Positions 23,223 to 44,752 of a stretch of DNA of 55,000 nucleotides are shown here, piece by piece (position 1 is the first letter of the stretch; each line of letters starts with the position of its first letter). The notes under the pieces were generated by a model. That model made no database searches, was not told the DNA's origin, and saw only the letters and a program-made list of their open reading frames with translations. The position numbers and the translations under genes are program-made. This stretch comes from Stramonita haemastoma (Eukaryota > Mollusca > Gastropoda > Neogastropoda > Muricidae): the NCBI GenBank assembly GCA_030674155.1, contig CM060342.1, positions 26,162,766-26,217,765 of the forward strand. Direction: 5' to 3'.

Positions 23223-23697
23223 AAAAAAAAAAGTGGTGCCTGTTCACATGAAAAATATGCAGGACAACCGCTTACACTAGCCCCCTACTGACAACAATAG
23301 CATTGTCATACAGCAAACTCCCCCCCCATAACAAAAAAACTCACCGATAAAACCAACTTTGGTCATGTCACACTAAATTCCACCTGGGGTGGCAACCACA
23401 ACAACATCACTGCCAACAACTTTCTCCCACAAACCCCTGGCCCTCAAGGCTTTGACATGAAAATCACCTACATTTCAACAATACATAACACTATGATGCA
23501 TTTCATTTTCAGTGATTAAATACTCTCCCTGCCCCCCCCCCCCCAAAAAAAAAAAAAAAAAAAGAAAACAACAAAAAAACACCCCCAAAAAGCAAACAAA
23601 CTGAGTATAATCTCATTTGTACCACCACAAAACCGGAGATAATTATTACAATCACAGGAATCATAAAGGTGAACACCGGTGTAAATTAAAAAAAAAA

Positions 23698-23730
23698 AAC
23701 ATATATATATATATATATTATATATAATAC
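23698..23730. repeat. Short (AT)n microsatellite
   Basis: About 13 AT units with one TT break. The sequence between the two flanking SINE-A copies (23223-23904) otherwise shows only C and A tracts and no gene. Confidence 0.9.
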
Positions 23731-23904
23731 GGAAGGACCATGCAGCAATAAATCAAAGAAATTTCCTGGCAAATTCTGTAGGGAAAAAGAAAGTACTTTT
23801 ACTAAATGAACATATACATGTATGCAGACATGAAAAAGATAAGTCTTGCTGTAATACTGTGACTCTCTAGGGGCAGCAGCCTGAATTTTTTACCAAACAT
23901 AGGA

Positions 23905-24310
23905 GGATGGATAAATTAGTGGCTGGAGCATTGAGCTCGTGATCTGATGGCTGGGATCAATCCAGGTTTGACCTACCACCAAGACAGCCCATTCAAGGGA
24001 TTTTTCCCCTGGAGTTAACATCAGAGCCAATTTCACTCCTTGGAAATACTTTGGATGAGATTTTAAACAAGGTCTTGTGTTGAATGGATGCAGAACATCT
24101 TGCACTCATGTCCCGCTTTTTAGAAGAGTAGGCCAATATAGTGCCAGTGGGACTGATGAAAAAACAAAAAAACCCACATACACACTGGTGTCGTGTTTAG
24201 AAATCCCTGGAAGTTAGAATGCGGTTACCTAAATGGTGGGCAAAAAGTCTTATATGCAAAATATCACATTGCCTGGTGAACCTCAGAACTGTAGATGAGG
24301 AACAAAAACA
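23905..24310 (+). mobile_element. SINE-A body with type 2 tail, full length but diverged
   Basis: It has a decayed tRNA head (GGATCAATCCAGG), then GGAGTTAACATCAG and the SINE-A body, then ATGCGGTTACCTAAATGGTG and GAACCTCAGAACTGTAGATG, the alternative tail. This is the clearest copy showing body and type 2 tail joined. Confidence 0.75.
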
Positions 24311-24644
24311 AAAAACACCAAACAAACAAAAAAAAGCACAGGCATCAAACTGGATTATATGTATAATGAACACGAGTTATCAAGATAAAACAAAGTTATT
24401 CATAAAATTCAATTTGATTTCATTAATAATTATGTATTAACATACATCAACCACCTCTGAAACATTTCTGGTTTTTTTCTTCTTCATATTCTATTCAGTT
24501 TCTATTTCGTTACAACTGATTGTCTTCCTGAGTTATTCCTTTAAATGCATAGAAGTTGTAATGCCTAAAATACATGGATTCACATCTAATGAAAGATAAC
24601 CCTGAACAAATCTGGAGTAAGTACAGAACACACAGACACAGACA

Positions 24645-24659
24645 CAGCACTCTCTCACA

Positions 24660-24721
<62 letters not shown>

Positions 24722-24742
24722 ACACACACACACACACACACT
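24645..24742. repeat. Compound (CT)n-(CA)n microsatellite
   Basis: Short CT units then about 38 CA units. Confidence 0.97.
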
Positions 24743-24907
24743 GCACAAACAAGCCAACCTTGAACAACAACCACAACTCACACAAAAAAGTCACAAAGAA
24801 TGCTTTAAATATTTCCCTACATGGATCAACTGTACTTAATTTTTTTCCTGCCATGAGCTGCAGCAGTGCACTTCTCCCTCCTGATGTAGCAATTCCGGCA
24901 GTTTTCT

Positions 24908-24908
24908 T

Positions 24909-24950
<42 letters not shown>

Positions 24951-25031
24951 AGTAGTAGTAGATAGTAGCAGTGTAGTAGCAGCAGTGGTAGTAGCAGTTG
25001 CAGTTGTAATAGTAGCAGTAGTAGTAGTAGT
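24908..25031. repeat. (TAG)n trinucleotide array
   Basis: Degenerate TAG/CAG units end exactly where the LINE 3' tail at 25032 begins. Confidence 0.95.
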
Positions 25032-25165
25032 AGCTCCAATCCAATCCAATGATGTTGCTTAGAGCCCAGCCGACCTCACAGGCCATATCAGGGGTGTCAC
25101 CTCATCACATTTTTAAACACGTATTAAAAGTGTGCAACTATGTACAGTTTAAAACGGAGAAGCTA
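25027..25165 (-). mobile_element. LINE-R 3' end, severely 5'-truncated
   Basis: On the minus strand the sequence matches the 3'UTR of the LINE at 51388-52480 (GGCCATATCAGGG, GATGTTGCTTA) and ends in TTGGATTGGATTGGA, a pentanucleotide tail, followed by (CTA)n. Confidence 0.8.
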
Positions 25166-25189
25166 TAGTAGTTGTAGCAGTAGTAGTAA

Positions 25190-25256
25190 CTGAAGCAGTA
25201 GAACTAGCAGCAGCAGCAGCAGTAGTAGTAGTTGTAGTAGTGGTAGTAGTAGTGGA
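25190..25256. repeat. (GTA)n/(GCA)n trinucleotide array
   Basis: Degenerate trinucleotide repeats closely similar to the array at 24908. Confidence 0.9.
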
Positions 25257-25689
25257 CTTTACAAAATAATATATATATGGTCACCAATGTAAAGTGACAT
25301 TTCTTTATTCTTTTTGACTGCCTCATCTTCTGTGACATTCCTGCCCTGCCCTCTGTTCCCATGCCACTTGTATCAATTTCTCCACCCCAACTATATCCAG
25401 ATTCCTTATGTGGTGTGTAACAAAGTTTGCCTTTTTTTCTTAATTCTAGAAGCGAAACTTTTCCAAACTGCTATTCAAAGTGGCTTCAAGCAGTCGAATG
25501 GCTGCCCTCAAAACTGAAAATGCTTTGTTGCAAACAAACGCTGACAGAAAAATCAGGAAGAACAATATTTTAAAGTGTTGTTTAGCATCTTTTCCCTTGA
25601 GAAAGAGAAAATACTTGCTTGAAACAGCCCTTTGCATTGTCAGAAACAACAGTCAATAAATACCATTGTGAATAAATTATTTAAAACTT

Positions 25690-25870
25690 TTAGCAGCTAT
25701 AATTACTTCCAGACTCACAGCAGATCTGTGCCTCTAGCCTGATAGCTTCAGCATCGGTAGCAATCAGCGGAGGTCAATGCATGATGGAAAACTACTGTGT
25801 GTAAATCCCGGCAAATCCTTGTTGGGATTCAGGGGAGGGAATGATTAATCCCGGTTTGGGACTAAGACAG
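25690..25870 (-). repeat. Dispersed repeat F, copy 1 (inverted relative to copy 2)
   Basis: Its reverse complement contains GGGATTTACACACAGTAG, GATTGCTACC, CTATCAGGC and GTCTGGAAGTAATTAT in the same order as 28000-28200. It lies just past the stop codon of the zinc-finger gene, possibly in its 3'UTR. Confidence 0.75.
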
Positions 25871-26202
25871 TTAAGAAGAAGGTTTTCCAGGGCGTGGTTT
25901 TTTTTTCCTAAATAATTTTTTGCATGATTTCTTTGGGAGTGATACTGTCTAAATATTCACACAAAACAGATAAAATCTTTACCCCAATCTTTCCCCCCTC
26001 CCTCTCCCCACATAGTAATAATAATAATAATAAAAATACATGTAATTTATACAGCGCTATATCTTTTAAAAACAAATCAAAGCGCACATAGTACACAGTG
26101 TGAGACTTACATCCAGAAAAATTACTTGACTGAGCCAATCTATGTTCAAAACTCTTGGCTATCTGAACACCTGAGTTAACGCCTGATTGAAGAGGGAATC
26201 TA

Positions 26203-33655
<7,453 letters not shown>

Positions 33656-33804
33656 GTTCAGAAAAAATCTGGTGTGGACAAGATAATGTATAGTTTTTAA
33701 AAAACATTTATTCTACTGCTCTAGAATGAACAGGTATAAAGTGTGCAATGGAACATGATCTCATGCATGTAATGTGTATACATCACATATAAGACATATG
33801 GACA

Positions 33805-33806
<2 letters not shown>

Positions 33807-33878
<72 letters not shown>

Positions 33879-33880
33879 TG
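33807..33880. repeat. (GT)n microsatellite
   Basis: About 33 GT units roughly 150 bases upstream of the zinc-finger gene ATG. Confidence 0.97.
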
Positions 33881-34479
33881 TGACTGTGCATGTGTGTGAG
33901 TGGGTAGGTGTGTTTCATTACTTTCAAGGTTGGCCTACATAGCCTCATAGGTCTTGTAAGATAGGCAGGTCTACATACCTGTATAGTATAGTCTATACTA
34001 CTATAGCCGTATACTGTATAGGCCTAGGGCCTAGTATTTGAGAAATGGGCTTCTCCAGATTCAACTTGGTTACACAGCATTAGAGTGTTATAATACAGTG
34101 GCCCAGTGACTGCTCAGGAACTTCGGCTAATCTGAATGATAATGGGCAGGGGATGAGAGAAAATACTAAATTAGTAAATTATACTAAGCCTATAGACTAT
34201 ACTATAGATGAGATGGTGCAATTAAATGGTTGTAGGAAAAAAAGTCACAGAAAAAAGTCACAAAATTGGGTAGGAAAAAAAGTCACAATCAGGTCAAACA
34301 AAGCCAAGTAAAATCCAGTTTAAATCAACAACTATTTATTTCATCTGAGCAGGATAAAAGCCAATGTCATAGATTCAAGATAGTCAGAAAAGATTTTAAA
34401 AACTGCAACAATACCAGTCTAGCTCCTCTAGCTAAATCAGTATATGCAGACCCCACTCATATGCATTGATCAATTAAGA

Positions 34480-34538
34480 TTAGCTCTCTCTCTCTCTCCT
34501 CCCCCCCCCCCCCCTCTCTCTCTCCCTCTCTCTCTCTC
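34480..34538. repeat. (CT)n with embedded C tract
   Basis: CT units, a run of about 15 C residues, and CT units again, directly before a SINE-A head. Confidence 0.93.
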
Positions 34539-34539
34539 T

Positions 34540-34805
34540 GGGACGGAGAGCCTAGGGGTCAGAACATTGGGCTGGCAATTTGACACCCGGGTTCCATTCC
34601 GGTCCAGATTTTCTCCTGGAGTTAACATCAGTGCTGACTCCACTCTCCCCACAAGTCCTTCGGATGAGACTTTAATTTAAACCGAGGCCCCGTGTGCGAA
34701 CGCACGCAGAACATCTTGCGCACACGTTCAATCCTGTTCCGCTTTTCGTAAGAGTAGGCCATCGTGTGCGATGGGAACAGATGACATTTACATAACTGCA
34801 TCATC
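34540..34805 (+). mobile_element. SINE-A copy with tRNA head, lacking the LINE-like end
   Basis: GGGACGGAGAGCCTAGGGGT and GGGTTCCATTCCGG represent the tRNA head, then the full body to ACATTTACATAACTGCA, where it stops before the LINE-like end. Confidence 0.85.
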
Positions 34806-34982
34806 GCCTGTTGTTAAAGTCACCAACTGCAAGAAATCGCCTTCCAATATACTGTCTGTAAGCAAATCAAAATATACGTAAGCCATGTAACATGTCAAAC
34901 TTACAACAATTTAAAGCATGGATCCCTGAAATGTCAACAAATCGTCACATCACGTTGCAACTGGGTACAGCATGCAGTTAAC

Positions 34983-35122
34983 ATGGCTGATCTTTTAAAT
35001 CAGAGCCTCTCTTCATTCACCATTTACCCAGATGATCGGAATCAGAAGAAAACTTGGACTGCTATACTTAGTTCTTGTATTTGCGCTGTACAAATAACGA
35101 TAGCACGGCAGAATGTTCGAGG
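34983..35122 (+). CDS. Candidate first exon of an unidentified plus-strand gene
   Basis: The ATG at 34983 opens a frame starting MADLLNQSLSSFTIYPDDRN with a hydrophobic segment (TAILSSCICAVQITIA), reaching a possible donor GAG|GTAGGC near 35122. The composition is gene-like and the sequence is not repetitive, but I recognise no homologue and found no following exon. It could be a fortuitous frame. Confidence 0.25.
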
Positions 35123-35435
35123 TAGGCTATGGACAAAAGCTTCAAGTTCAATCCCTCTGAGAAACGGAAGTAGGTGTTCTCGTGGCTTTGGTTGAAGTCT
35201 AGGCCTACAGATTAGGCCCAAATCTCTATTCCTTGTTAAAACACATAATTATGTACATGTTTAGTTGGTCCAGTCATCTTCTTTGTTGTTCCTTTGATGA
35301 TTAAAAAAAATCTTCAATTTCAATGCTACTGGACTAAACCAAAATCAATGTAGGGAGACAAAATGTAAGGCTTTAAAATTTTATTTGATTTTCTTGAGGT
35401 TTGCCAGCAGTTTAAGAGCAAGTGTGAGTTGAGAG

Positions 35436-35591
35436 TGTAGGCTAACGTAGCCTAATTAGGTTAGCCTACCTGCTTGAGCAGCCTCCCTTGGGGTTGCAAG
35501 GTCAAGTAGCCTACCTGCTTGAGCAGCCTCGCTTGGGGTTGCAAGGTCAAGGACACAGCCGGACACTTCCATGATGGATGGTAAGCACACA
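35436..35591 (+). repeat. 5' LTR remnant with internal deletion
   Basis: Begins TGTAGG and ends CACACA. It has two tandem 45-base units (35463-35507 and 35508-35552) around TGCTTGAGCAGCCTC. About 200 bases present in the 3' LTR, including its poly(A) signal, are missing. Confidence 0.7.
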
Positions 35592-35682
35592 TGGTGTAAG
35601 AAGTGGGATCTTGTTCGAAAAAAAAATCCAACTGAGAGAAGCTGTAGGACACAACAACAGAATAGCAACGACACCAGTCACC

Positions 35683-35832
35683 ATGAGCAACAGTGAAAGT
35701 GAAGAGGAAAGGCAAACTTTCCTACCAAGAAGAAGGAGAAGAAATATTCCACTGCCATCAAAGTTGGAGGTAAGGTCTGGCCGACTTGCAAAGCAACTGG
35801 AAAAAATTCTGAAGGCTTTGGGACAGTTATGA
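35683..35832 (+). pseudogene. Short gag-like or leader ORF of the LTR element
   Basis: Fifty codons from the ATG at 35683 give an acidic start (NSESEEERQTF), an Arg-rich patch (RRRRRN) and a stop. It is placed where gag would start. No gag domain is recognised. Confidence 0.35.
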
Positions 35833-35959
35833 AATCCTTACTGTCTTGAAAGATGAAGACCAAGAATTTAGGACAGCAGCATTTTTTTTCCTGTGCTGGA
35901 TCTGAACGTCTGGATATTTTTGAAGGTTTATCTTTTGCCTATGAAGAAGAAAGAATCTG

Positions 35960-37300
35960 GATGTAGTTTTACAGAACCTGGAGTCTGATCATAAACTATT
36001 AGAATTGATCCACAAGAAAAGTTTGCTGTCAGCTCCAAAGAGAATTCAAAGAATGCTGTTACACACATAAAAGTATGACTATCAAGTGGTGTACAAAAAA
36101 GGAACTGAGATGTACTTGGCAGACAGTCTGAGCAGAGCTGTCAGTGGGAAACCTGAACAACAAATGAACCACAAAGAACTGATTTTATGCACTGAACTTG
36201 AAGACACTAATGGTACTCAGGAATTAGCTGTCAGTGAAATGACACTTTCCAACTTGCAAAAAGCAACGAAGGAAGATGAAGATTTGAGTCAGCTAATGAA
36301 AATCATTCTTGAAGGATGGCCTGAAGAAACGAAGTCTTTAACAGAAAATGTGCAAGATTATTTTCCTTTTCGGATAACTGTCTGTTCAAAATGGAGTGAT
36401 TTTGAAGGCACACAGAGTTGTTGTTCCAAAACAACTGAGAGAACATTTTTTTGCAAAAAATTCATGCAAGTCATGCTGACATTCAAGGTTGCATCAGGTG
36501 AGCAAGAGAAGTTACATACTGGCCAAGAATGAATTCTGACATTGAAAAGGTCGTCAAAGATTGCCAAGCATGTCAAGAGTTCAGTCAAAATCAACAGAGA
36601 GAACCACTTATTAGCAGTGAGATACCAGAGTTACCTTGGCAATATGTAGCAGCTGATATGTTTGAGTTCAAGAAGAAAAGCTACCTAGTAGTAGTTGATC
36701 ATTACTCTGATTTTTTTTAAAGTAGATATTCTCACTACGAAAGATAGTACTGAAATCATCAAGAGGATAAAAGCACATTTTGTGAGACACGGAATTCCAG
36801 AGAGACTGATAATGGACCACCTTTCAACTCACAAGAGTTCAGGAACTTCTCCCAGTTTTATGGTTTTGACCATATCTCTAGTTCACCTGGTTACCCTCAA
36901 GCCAATGGGAAAGCTGAAAATGCAGTGAAAATTGCCAAGAATACTATCAGAAAATGTCACTTAAGTGGTCAAGATGGTTATTTAGCCTTGTTGGAGCTTA
37001 GAAATACTCCATCAGAATTGCTGAACAGTTCTCCAGCACAGAGATGTTTAGAAGAAGAACTAGGACACAGCTGCTGGTGACAAGGTCTTTGTTGAAACCG
37101 TGGACAAGGTCTTTGCTGAAACCATCGGTCATACAAGCTGAATCTGGACTTTCAACCAGAAAGAAAAAACAGGCTAGTTATTACAACCGGGGAGTTGCAG
37201 AATTGTCTGATTTGAAACCTGGTCAGGTAGTTTGTTTCCATCTGCCAGGATCAAAGTTGTGGGTTAAAGCACAAGTTGACCACCAAGTGGACATATGATC
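35960..37300 (+). pseudogene. Pol remnant: RNase H end and integrase, frameshifted
   Basis: The 36086 frame begins with YKKGTEMYLADSLSRA, the conserved end of Ty3/gypsy RNase H. Later frames hold a zinc-binding CxxC (DCQACQEF), an integrase-core segment with a catalytic Asp (near 36655) and further core segments to about 37000, spread over several frames with stops between them. Part of the integrase C-terminal region appears near 37190-37290. Multiple breaks make it a pseudogene. Confidence 0.8.
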
Positions 37301-38022
37301 ATACAACATAGCACAGAGGAATGTCGCAGATTCCAAAGAAATCAGCGTGACATCCGAGAGACAAACGAAAATGATCAAACAAGGCCTAAACCACAGGAGT
37401 ATAAAAACACTGTAGTGTTCTATCCCACTTAAAAAAAATCAGGCCCTTTTAAGCAAGGAGACCATAATGGATCAGATGCTAAAAATACACAAGCTTTGAG
37501 TTTGAGAAAAGCCATATTCATGATATTGCTAGATGAAGAACCCATGGTCAACAGAAAGCATACCAGTAGCAGGACAACAGTCTCTAAACCATGTGAACAC
37601 AATGAAGTTGAACAATGAGCAAGGACCTGAATCTGTTATGACCACTTAACGAAATCCAGAAAAGGTCACACAAAAATCTCCTGTACCCGATTTGGACGCG
37701 GTGTGAAGCCACCTGCATATCTAAAAGACTATGTCTAGACCTATTGGAAATATGAACAGAACAACAAATGTTTGCTGTGTATTGATTGTTGAGTTGCAAA
37801 CATTTGGACTGTTCTAACTTCAACAAGAAAGGCTCCAGTTATGTTTGAAGTTGAACTGTTTTATTTCAAAGAAGTGTTTTGTTGTGTTTTAAAGTTATGA
37901 ACTTCTTCAAAGGTTGTGAAGACTCTTTTGTTCTGACTTCAAAGAAAGGCTCCAGTCATTCTTCAAAGGTTGTGAAGACTTTAAATTTTTGGGTTAAAAA
38001 AAAAAGTTAAGTGAAAGGGGGA

Positions 38023-38377
38023 TGTAACGTAATTAGGTCACCTGCTTGAGCAGCCTCGCTTGGGATCGCAAGATCAAGGAGCAGCCCGACACTTCCATGA
38101 TGATGGACACTTCCATGATGATGGACACTTCCATGATGATGGATGGTGAGTAAAACACAGAGAGTTTCAACTGCTGTTTGGTCAGTGTTCGTATCCCAGA
38201 TCATACTGGGGAAGAATGCTGATGCCAAGAGGTGACTGCAGCATTGAATGACTTTTAAGACTCATTATCATTGTTATGGAGATTATTTCTAGTCCCAGCA
38301 GGAAGATTGTGTGTTGGTCTGGTTAAGGCCTATGAAATAAAGAGCCTATTTTGTCAGTGCTGATGTTTCATCACACA
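38023..38377 (+). repeat. 3' LTR
   Basis: Starts TGTAACGTAATTAGG after the polypurine tract and ends CACACA. It contains three perfect 18-base units (GACACTTCCATGATGATG at 38088-38141) and an AATAAA signal at 38336-38341. Confidence 0.75.
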
Positions 38378-38783
38378 TGTTACAGTTTGTGTCTTTGAAA
38401 TGATGCATGTAGGATGATGTAAATGAGTTTTATCATGAAATAATGTCATTACTTTGAGCATTGCATGATCCGTTCTAGCCTATATCCCCACAATTGGTTT
38501 TGTTGTTTTTTTTGGTTGTGTTTTTGTTTGTTTTAGATGGATCACCAGTCGCAGTTATTAGACCAACATTCTTTTGTTGGATTGTAGTGAAGCTGGTGCC
38601 GAGTCAAATGAAGTTGGGTCATGTTCAGTGTTGTCATGAGTGCATTTGGGATTTTCTTGGTTTAAAAAAAAAGTTTTGTTTTGTCTTAGTGGTTGTGGAA
38701 GAGAACAGAGACTCTGTTGGCAGTAGGAAATGAAGGAAGAAGGGGTTGTATTCAATTGTTTAGTGTGTTACATAGAGTTATTT
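38378..38783. other. Non-coding flank with no recognised gene
   Basis: T/G-rich sequence between the LTR element and a SINE-C. No feature was supported. Confidence 0.5.
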
Positions 38784-38983
38784 AGTGCACGTAAAAGAAC
38801 CCAGGGCATCAAGAGGGTTGTCAATGGCAAAATTCTGTAGAAAAAAGCCAGCCTGATAGGAAAATAAATACAGTTGCAGACAGGAAAAAGAAAAAAATAA
38901 TGGGTGGCACCGCTCTTGTGGCGACGTGGTCTCCCAGGGGAAAGCAGCCCGAATTTCATGCAGAGAGATCTGCTGTGACATAA

Positions 38984-38985
<2 letters not shown>
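38784..38985 (+). mobile_element. SINE-C copy, 5'-truncated
   Basis: GCACGTAAAAGAACCCAGG, TTGTCAATGGCAAAATTCTG and GCAGAGAGATCTGCTGTGAC match the reverse complement of 50288-50490. It ends at a GA array. Confidence 0.75.

Positions 38986-38986
<1 letters not shown>

Positions 38987-39052
<66 letters not shown>
38987..39052. repeat. (GA)n microsatellite adjoining a LINE tail
   Basis: About 33 GA units run without a gap into the (GAATT)n tail at 39053. Confidence 0.97.
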
Positions 39053-39056
<4 letters not shown>

Positions 39057-39173
39057 GAATTGAATTGAATTGAATTGAATTGAATTGAATTGAATAATCC
39101 TTATTTTTCAAGGGTAGCAGAATAAGCATTTGCATACTTTTTTCCATCCCGCCCTTGCCCTGATTAGGGAATC
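39053..39173 (-). mobile_element. LINE 3' end with (TTCAA)n tail
   Basis: Read on the minus strand: AGGGCGGGATGGAAAAAAGT, a hairpin AAGTAT-GCAA-ATGCTT, CCCTTGAAAAATAAGGATTA, then eight or nine TTCAA units. Its layout parallels the (TTGCC)n LINE end at 40929 but with many substitutions, so it is a sister family. The upstream part is lost at a C/A tract (39178-39213). Confidence 0.72.
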
Positions 39174-39213
39174 TATCCCCCCCCCCCCCCCCAAAAAAAA
39201 AAAAAAAAAAAAA

Positions 39214-39853
39214 GAGAGACCCTACCAAAACAGGAGAAAAGTCAAAAAGCAAAGATAAAACAGAAAACAACAAGGAAAGACAACATCACCATCACCAAGA
39301 ATAGAAGTTCAACCATGGTTGTAAAAAGAAGATACTTTCAATAATACATTCAACAAATGCATAATCTCCACTGGGTACATGAATACTTATTTAAGACAAA
39401 AGAGATCGCTATATTCAACAAACACATAATCCTTAACGGACCAGACATTCATGTCAGGAGATACACTAGTTATAATTAAATCAAATAGATTAAATTTGAG
39501 AAGTTATAGCAGACAAAAGAGCAGCCCAAACAAAAAAGATAGGCCTACATATTAAAACATGACGACCCTATCTTACTTTAGAACAATATTATGACAACCC
39601 CCCAAAAAAAACAACAACAAAACAAAAACAACGCCGCAGTACAAAAACAACAAACAAACAAAAACAACCCCCCCCCCCCACCCCCAAACATTTGATCAAA
39701 CATGATGTTAGCTCCAAAATGACGTTTTTCAAGTCGAGCTCTAGAACACGAGTTTAAAGTGATAAAAAAATGCGTAACATTTTATAATCAAAAACTTTCC
39801 TACCTAATGATAGGTTTAGGATATAATATATAAAAGTGGAAAATAGGCATGGA

Positions 39854-39856
<3 letters not shown>
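39214..39856. other. A-rich non-coding stretch
   Basis: A-rich sequence with AAC and C tracts and no recognised gene or element. Confidence 0.5.
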
Positions 39857-39930
<74 letters not shown>

Positions 39931-40291
39931 CTTATGTGTTACATTAACAGCAAAATATACCCATCAACAAAGTATGACAAACAATCATACAAAATTCTTC
40001 TTTAAAACGATATTATCAATGAAACATATCAAGTCAATATCTGTCAAAAGAATTCATTTCAGGCAAAATGATCGAATTAACGATATTATCAATGAAACAT
40101 ATCAAGTTAATATCTGTCAAAAGAATTCATTTCAGGCAAAATTCGATCATTTTGCTTGAAATGAATTCTTTTGACAGATATTGACTTGATATGTTTCATT
40201 GATAATATCATTTTAAAGAAGAATTTTGTATGATTGTTTTGTCATACTTTGTTGATGGGTATATTTTGCTGATAATGTAACACATAAGATG

Positions 40292-40327
<36 letters not shown>

Positions 40328-40330
40328 ATC
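39857..40330. repeat. Long inverted repeat bounded by (GA)n and (CT)n
   Basis: The left arm 39857-40078 is (GA)n followed by about 150 bases. The right arm 40149-40325 is its reverse complement, ending in (CT)n. Between them a direct partial repeat (40079-40148) repeats AATGAAACATATCAAGT and CAAAAGAATTCATTTCAGGC. A third, diverged unit with its own (GA)n lies at 40444-40680. Confidence 0.85.
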
Positions 40331-40439
40331 GAATTCATTCCAACTTACAATATCTGTCAATAACCAATATCTGTCAAAAGAATTCATTTCAGGCAAAATT
40401 CGATCTAATTCATTCCAACTTACAGAGTATTATATAAAA

Positions 40440-40443
<4 letters not shown>

Positions 40444-40514
<71 letters not shown>

Positions 40515-40700
40515 TTCGGGTTAAATCCTTATCTAAACAAACCAGTTAACATAGTATGACGAAACACAACACACAACCCTTTTTAAGACAAATTATCAAT
40601 TAAACATATCAAGTTAGTGTTTGTCAAAAGAATTCTTTTCAGGCAAAACACCATCTCAAACATTCCGTCTTACTTAGAGACGGTAAAAATTCATGTCAGG
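40444..40700. repeat. (GA)n-led repeat unit, third copy
   Basis: (GA)n at 40444-40512, then CAGTTAACATAGTATGACGA and AAACATATCAAGTTAGTG, a diverged version of the unit that forms the inverted repeat to its left. Confidence 0.75.
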
Positions 40701-40788
40701 CAAAACACGACCTCATACATTCAACTTACTTAGCATATACATATATAAACATACATTCACGCGTGTGCGCGCACTGTCTCTCTCTCTC

Positions 40789-43148
<2,360 letters not shown>

Positions 43149-43226
<78 letters not shown>
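43149..43226. repeat. (GA)n microsatellite at the LINE 5' junction
   Basis: GA units with two GGAGA interruptions. The LINE coding sequence starts immediately to the left. Confidence 0.96.
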
Positions 43227-43229
<3 letters not shown>

Positions 43230-44005
43230 ATGCAGTGTATTCCAAAGCAGATAATTATCAATATCAATTATAATTCTGAAAACACCAACACCCAAATGTG
43301 TTGTATTGTATAGGATAAGCCTACAAAACAATAAAGTACATGTTTAAGCATGAAAAACAAACTAAGCAAAAAATATGATAGCCACAAATCGTACCAACCA
43401 ATAAGTCAAAGTAATAGCATTCATGAAAGCTTGTGATATAGACTTAGACCCTATGTATTTCTTATTACAATATCCAAAGTTGTCTTGATCAGAAACACGG
43501 CTCTACAGTGGTTTTGTTTTCCCCCATAGCCTCCCACGTGTGACACGCCCAATACAGAGGTCATTTATCAACAAACACACAAATACTAGCCCTAAACAAA
43601 AGAAAACAAACAGAAGAAAAAAAAACAAACACCACCGTCCCCACATACATACACCTATTGCAGGAAAAGGAGCAAAGATACTTCCCTGATCACTCCCTGA
43701 AAAATATGAATCCCGATTGATGACCGTCCTAGACACACAAAATGACCGCTAAGATAAAACAAGGGAATTATTTAAAAGGGGCATAAGAAACAATAAAATG
43801 CCCACATATATTTTACCAGAAGAAACAGAAATACTATCTTGTTCACTCCATACAGAGTTTAAATCCTGATGACGTTTGATCGATGAGATTTTTTTTTGAT
43901 TTTCCTAGGAGAAAATGCGCAGGACACAGTAAGCCTAGGCTACCCGAAACTTGAAACTCCGGCTGGTCGACTGCTTATGTCCGCCTCTTTTTCATTGTTG
44001 TTATT
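43227..44005. other. Non-coding stretch with no recognised gene
   Basis: AT-rich and A-rich sequence. Nothing supported apart from a short AGGCCTA-like word near 43937. Confidence 0.5.
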
Positions 44006-44155
44006 GTATTCTTTGATATTGAGGATTATGGAATAAGCACTCATGTGCTTTTCTATATCCAGTCCCCGTGTGTCTGCAGTTTTTGTAAATCGTGTCATCT
44101 GTTCCCACTGGCACACGATGGCCTACTCTTACGAAAAGCAGAACAAGATTTAAAG
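44006..44155 (-). mobile_element. SINE-A fragment (3' half)
   Basis: GATATTGAGGATTATGGAAT through TCTTACGAAAAGCAGAAC; the body ends there. Confidence 0.83.
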
Positions 44156-44263
44156 GTACAGTCGCTGTCGGTCAACTACTAGGCCTAGGTGATCAAATAC
44201 CATGGTATATTTCTGGTCCTTGCTCCTAGCATTTTTCATAAAGGGAGCCAGCTTTAGTCCCAT

Positions 44264-44267
<4 letters not shown>

Positions 44268-44346
<79 letters not shown>

Positions 44347-44352
44347 ACACAT

Positions 44353-44420
<68 letters not shown>
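44268..44420. repeat. (GT)n microsatellite in two blocks
   Basis: About 38 and 32 GT units separated by GAGACACATAA. Confidence 0.97.
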
Positions 44421-44423
<3 letters not shown>

Positions 44424-44714
44424 ATGTAAAGAACCAGTCAATGAATACGTGTAAGAAAAAAAGTAAGCTGTGATGGGTGAAGAGGGGAAACGGTGTTGAA
44501 TGGTTTTATCAAAATATTTTGGTCATGTTTTTTATTTTAATGTAGAATTACTTATACTGGTGATAATTATATGCATTGATTATGCTGGTGAGAACACAGA
44601 ACAAGAGACAAATGAGGACTGTGAAGGCATGATACAAGACATTTTGATGGACAAACTGGTGTTTTATCAATTGTTTTGTTATGATTTCTTTTTGTCACTA
44701 TTAACCATTACTGG

Positions 44715-44752
<38 letters not shown>

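Larger units (their letters stand above)
33656..35435. other. Upstream flank of the zinc-finger gene
   Basis: Presumed promoter and intergenic DNA. It holds a GT array (33807-33880), short TATACTATA-like words (33985-34020), a SINE-A copy (34540-34805) and a weak candidate exon (34983-35122). No clear promoter element was recognised. Confidence 0.5.
35436..38377 (+). mobile_element. Degraded Ty3/gypsy-like LTR retrotransposon
   Basis: A 2.9-kb element with related terminal sequences: a 5' LTR remnant (35436-35591), a presumed primer-binding site at 35592-35610 (TGGTGTAAGAAGTGGGATC), short gag-like and pol remnants, a polypurine tract GAAAGGGGGA (38013-38022) and a 3' LTR (38023-38377). Gag, protease and most reverse transcriptase are deleted; what remains of pol is broken by stops and frameshifts, so it cannot move by itself. 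Only the description is given here. No convincing target duplication was found. Confidence 0.8.

Noticed and set aside
43149..43331. LINE reverse-transcriptase N-terminus upstream of the CT repeat
   Set aside because: The frame is open, but the residues are Leu/Ser from (CT)n and unrelated flank; LINE homology begins after the array.
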